Translations under genes and position numbers: made by a program
NCBI GenBank assembly: GCA_046735055.1
Contig: JBKPSO010000229.1
Coordinates: forward strand, 1-6,883
Direction of reading: 5' to 3'
Source: DATBLE01 sp046735055
Lineage (GTDB): Bacteria > Actinomycetota > Thermoleophilia > Gaiellales > Gaiellaceae
Length of the DNA stretch: 6,883 nt
Shown here: in pieces, positions 5,137 to 6,883 of the stretch
Numbering within the stretch: position 1 is the first letter of the stretch
Layout of the letters: every line of letters begins with the position of its first letter
Notes under the pieces: generated by a model
Told to the model about the DNA's origin: nothing
The model's input: only the letters and a program-made list of their open reading frames with translations
The model's database searches: none

Positions 5137-6883
5137 TGGGCCGTCCGCGAGCGACGGTTGGCTGAGCGAGCTGAATCCGGAGCAGAGTCGTGCGGCGACC
5201 GCAGCCGCCGACCGTCCGCTGCTGATCCTGGCCGGCGCCGGCTGCGGCAAGACGACGACGCTGTCGGCCCGGGTCGCCTGGCTGATCGCGGAAGGCGTCC
5301 GCCCGGAGCGGATCCTCTTGCTCACCTTTACCCGCCGCGCCGCCGCCGCGATGATCGCCCGCACACACACGCTGCTCGAGCGGACGGATACTGCCCCGCG
5401 CGGCGCGGTCGTCGCCGGCACGTTCCACGCGGTCGCCTGGCGCCTGATTCGGCTCTACGCGGAGCCGCTCGGCCTGCCGCCGCGGTTGAGCGTGATCGAC
5501 GCTTCGGACGGCGCCGACCTGCTCGACGTCGTGCGCCAGCAACTGGGCCTGGCCGAGTCCGGCGGCCGTTTCCCGCGCAAGGGCACGCTCGCCGACATCT
5601 ACTCCCGAACCGTCAATATGCAGTCACCGCTTTCGGAGGTACTGGCCGAGCGCTTCCCGTGGTGCCTCACCCACCTCGACGAGATCGGCAGCATCTTCCG
5701 CGCCTACGGGGAGCGAAAGCGGGCCGGCCAGCTGCTCGACCTCGACGATCTTCTGCTCTACTGGCGCGCGCTCGCCGTCCACGAGCAGGCGGGGGCGAAG
5801 CTCGCGGCGATGTTCGACCACGTGCTCGTCGACGAGTACCAGGACGTCAACGGCCTGCAGGTCGACATCGTCCAGGCGCTGCGCACGAGCAACCGCGGTC
5901 TGACCGTGGTCGGCGACGACCTGCAGGCGATCTACGGCTTCCGCGCCGCCAGCGCGGAGCACATCCTCGACTTCAGCACCCACTTCCCCGATGCCGCCGT
6001 GGTGACGCTCGAGCGCAACTATCGCTCCACGCAGCCGATCCTCGACCTCGCCAACCTGGTCGCGGCGCAGGCCGAGCGGGCGCACGCGAAGACGCTGTGC
6101 AGCGGCCGGGGCGACGGCGCGCGGCCGCAGCTCGTGCTCTGCCGCGACGAGGGCGAGGAGGCGCACGTGGTCGCCGAGCGGGTGCTCGCCGAGCACGAGC
6201 AGGGGACGCGGCTGCGCGAGCAGGCGGTGCTGATGCGCACCGGCCACCACTCCGATCTGCTCGAGCTGGAGCTCGGCCGCCGCCGGATCCCGTTCGTCAA
6301 GTACGGCGGCATCCGCTATCTCGAGGCCGCGCACGTGAAGGACTTCCTTGCCCTGGTGCGTCTGGTCGTCAACCCTGCTGACGAAGTCGCCTGGTTCCGG
6401 ATCCTGCAGCTGCTCGACCAGATCGGCCCGCGCACCGCGCGGCGGATCATCGACACGCTTCATCGCGACAACCCCGCCGCTTGGCCGCAGCAGTGGTCGA
6501 GCCTCGAGCTCCCCGACAGCGCCCACAGCGACGGCAGCGCCCTGATCGACGCGGTGACCCGCGCGCAGACGATGAGCGAGCCAGGCTCACAGGCCGAGCT
6601 GCTGCAAGCCGCGCTGGCACCCCTGATCCGCCGCCGCTACCCGGACGCCGAGACGCGGCTGCTCGATCTGGCGCTGCTGACCGGCCAGGCGGGCCGCGCC
6701 GCGACGCTCGAGGGGTTCGCTGCCGAGCTTGTCCTTGACCCGCCGCAGTCGAGCGCCGACCTGGCCGGCCCGCCCCGCCTCGACGACGACTACCTCGTGC
6801 TCAGCACGATCCACTCGGCCAAAGGTCTCGAGTGGGACGTCGTCCACCTGATCCACGCCTCCGACGGCAACCTGCCCTCCGAC
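5129..6883 (+). CDS. UvrD/Rep-family ATP-dependent DNA helicase (3' end outside window)
   Basis: The frame is open from ATG 5129 to the right edge, giving 585 residues. Superfamily 1A motifs appear in order: Q motif LNPEQ (15-19), Walker A AGAGCGKTTT (35-44, Cys in place of the usual Ser), Ia LTFTRRAAAAM (65-75), Ib GTFHAVAW (97-104), Walker B VDEYQD (234-239), III VVGDDLQAIYGFR (260-272), IV LERNYRST (294-301), and V STIHSAKGLEWD (559-570). Motif VI and the C-terminus lie beyond the window. VKYGGIRYLEAAHVKD (390-405) recalls a widespread group annotated only as ATP-dependent helicase, distinct from classical PcrA/UvrD1. It should unwind DNA 3'-to-5' during repair or recombination. An in-frame ATG at 5099, with GAGGA at 5084-5088, is an alternative start. 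I prefer 5129 because the -10 hexamer and the operator sit between the two. Regulation is probably by LexA. Confidence 0.95.
   Translation, partial: MFDGPSASDGWLSELNPEQSRAATAAADRPLLILAGAGCGKTTTLSARVAWLIAEGVRPERILLLTFTRRAAAAMIARTHTLLERTDTAPRGAVVAGTFHAVAWRLIRLYAEPLGLPPRLSVIDASDGADLLDVVRQQLGLAESGGRFPRKGTLADIYSRTVNMQSPLSEVLAERFPWCLTHLDEIGSIFRAYGERKRAGQLLDLDDLLLYWRALAVHEQAGAKLAAMFDHVLVDEYQDVNGLQVDIVQALRTSNRGLTVVGDDLQAIYGFRAASAEHILDFSTHFPDAAVVTLERNYRSTQPILDLANLVAAQAERAHAKTLCSGRGDGARPQLVLCRDEGEEAHVVAERVLAEHEQGTRLREQAVLMRTGHHSDLLELELGRRRIPFVKYGGIRYLEAAHVKDFLALVRLVVNPADEVAWFRILQLLDQIGPRTARRIIDTLHRDNPAAWPQQWSSLELPDSAHSDGSALIDAVTRAQTMSEPGSQAELLQAALAPLIRRRYPDAETRLLDLALLTGQAGRAATLEGFAAELVLDPPQSSADLAGPPRLDDDYLVLSTIHSAKGLEWDVVHLIHASDGNLPSD

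Noticed and set aside
4955..5542. - strand open frame of 195 codons
   Set aside because: The part above 5128 is antisense to the helicase and reads as noise. Only the last part carries the pseudogene's first segment.
5158..6381. + strand open frame of 407 codons
   Set aside because: It overlaps the helicase in another frame and is almost entirely Arg/Ala/Pro/Gly. All helicase motifs are in the frame starting at 5129.
5624..6526. - strand open frame of 300 codons
   Set aside because: It is antisense to the helicase and has no ribosome site or recognisable domain.

Overview
The window is GC-rich DNA with strongly GC-biased third codon positions. It most resembles a high-GC actinobacterium, perhaps a Solirubrobacterales/Thermoleophilia-type soil organism. 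That placement is inference: it rests on codon bias, on an actinobacterial-type SOS box (TCGAAC-N4-GTTCGA), and on protein families I remember from that group. No rRNA, tRNA, CRISPR array, insertion sequence or integrase was seen.

Layout. (1) Positions 1-105 hold the C-terminal end of a small, probably secreted protein on the + strand, followed by a perfect 14-bp-stem hairpin (118-154). (2) Positions 155-432 show no recognisable gene. A good Shine-Dalgarno sequence at 418-425 then precedes a decayed + strand copy of the same secreted-protein family (433-710), which has a lost start codon, frameshifts and probably an internal deletion. (3) A two-gene unit runs leftward on the - strand: a DUF3224 protein (4553-4140), then, after 54 bp, a 1098-residue iron/redox fusion protein (4085-789). 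(4) Positions 4595-5128 hold two broken - strand reading-frame remnants. (5) At 5129 a UvrD/Rep-type superfamily 1 DNA helicase starts on the + strand and runs off the right edge. Its promoter region carries two LexA-type palindromes whose centres are exactly 30 bp apart, one of them covering the start codon.

How the parts work together. The DUF3224/fusion pair is probably co-transcribed. The large protein strings together a ferritin-like diiron domain, an alanine-rich helical linker, a CDGSH cluster, a ferredoxin-like Fe-S domain, a second CDGSH-type cluster, a truncated-globin fold that seems to have lost its haem ligand, and a small C-terminal domain without a haem motif. This suggests electron transfer or oxygen/iron chemistry on one chain, with unknown substrate. 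The helicase looks like a DNA-damage-inducible repair or recombination gene. The pseudogenes between these units suggest a region undergoing decay. The points most worth checking are the tandem SOS operators, the domain order of the fusion protein, and its apparently haem-less globin domain.
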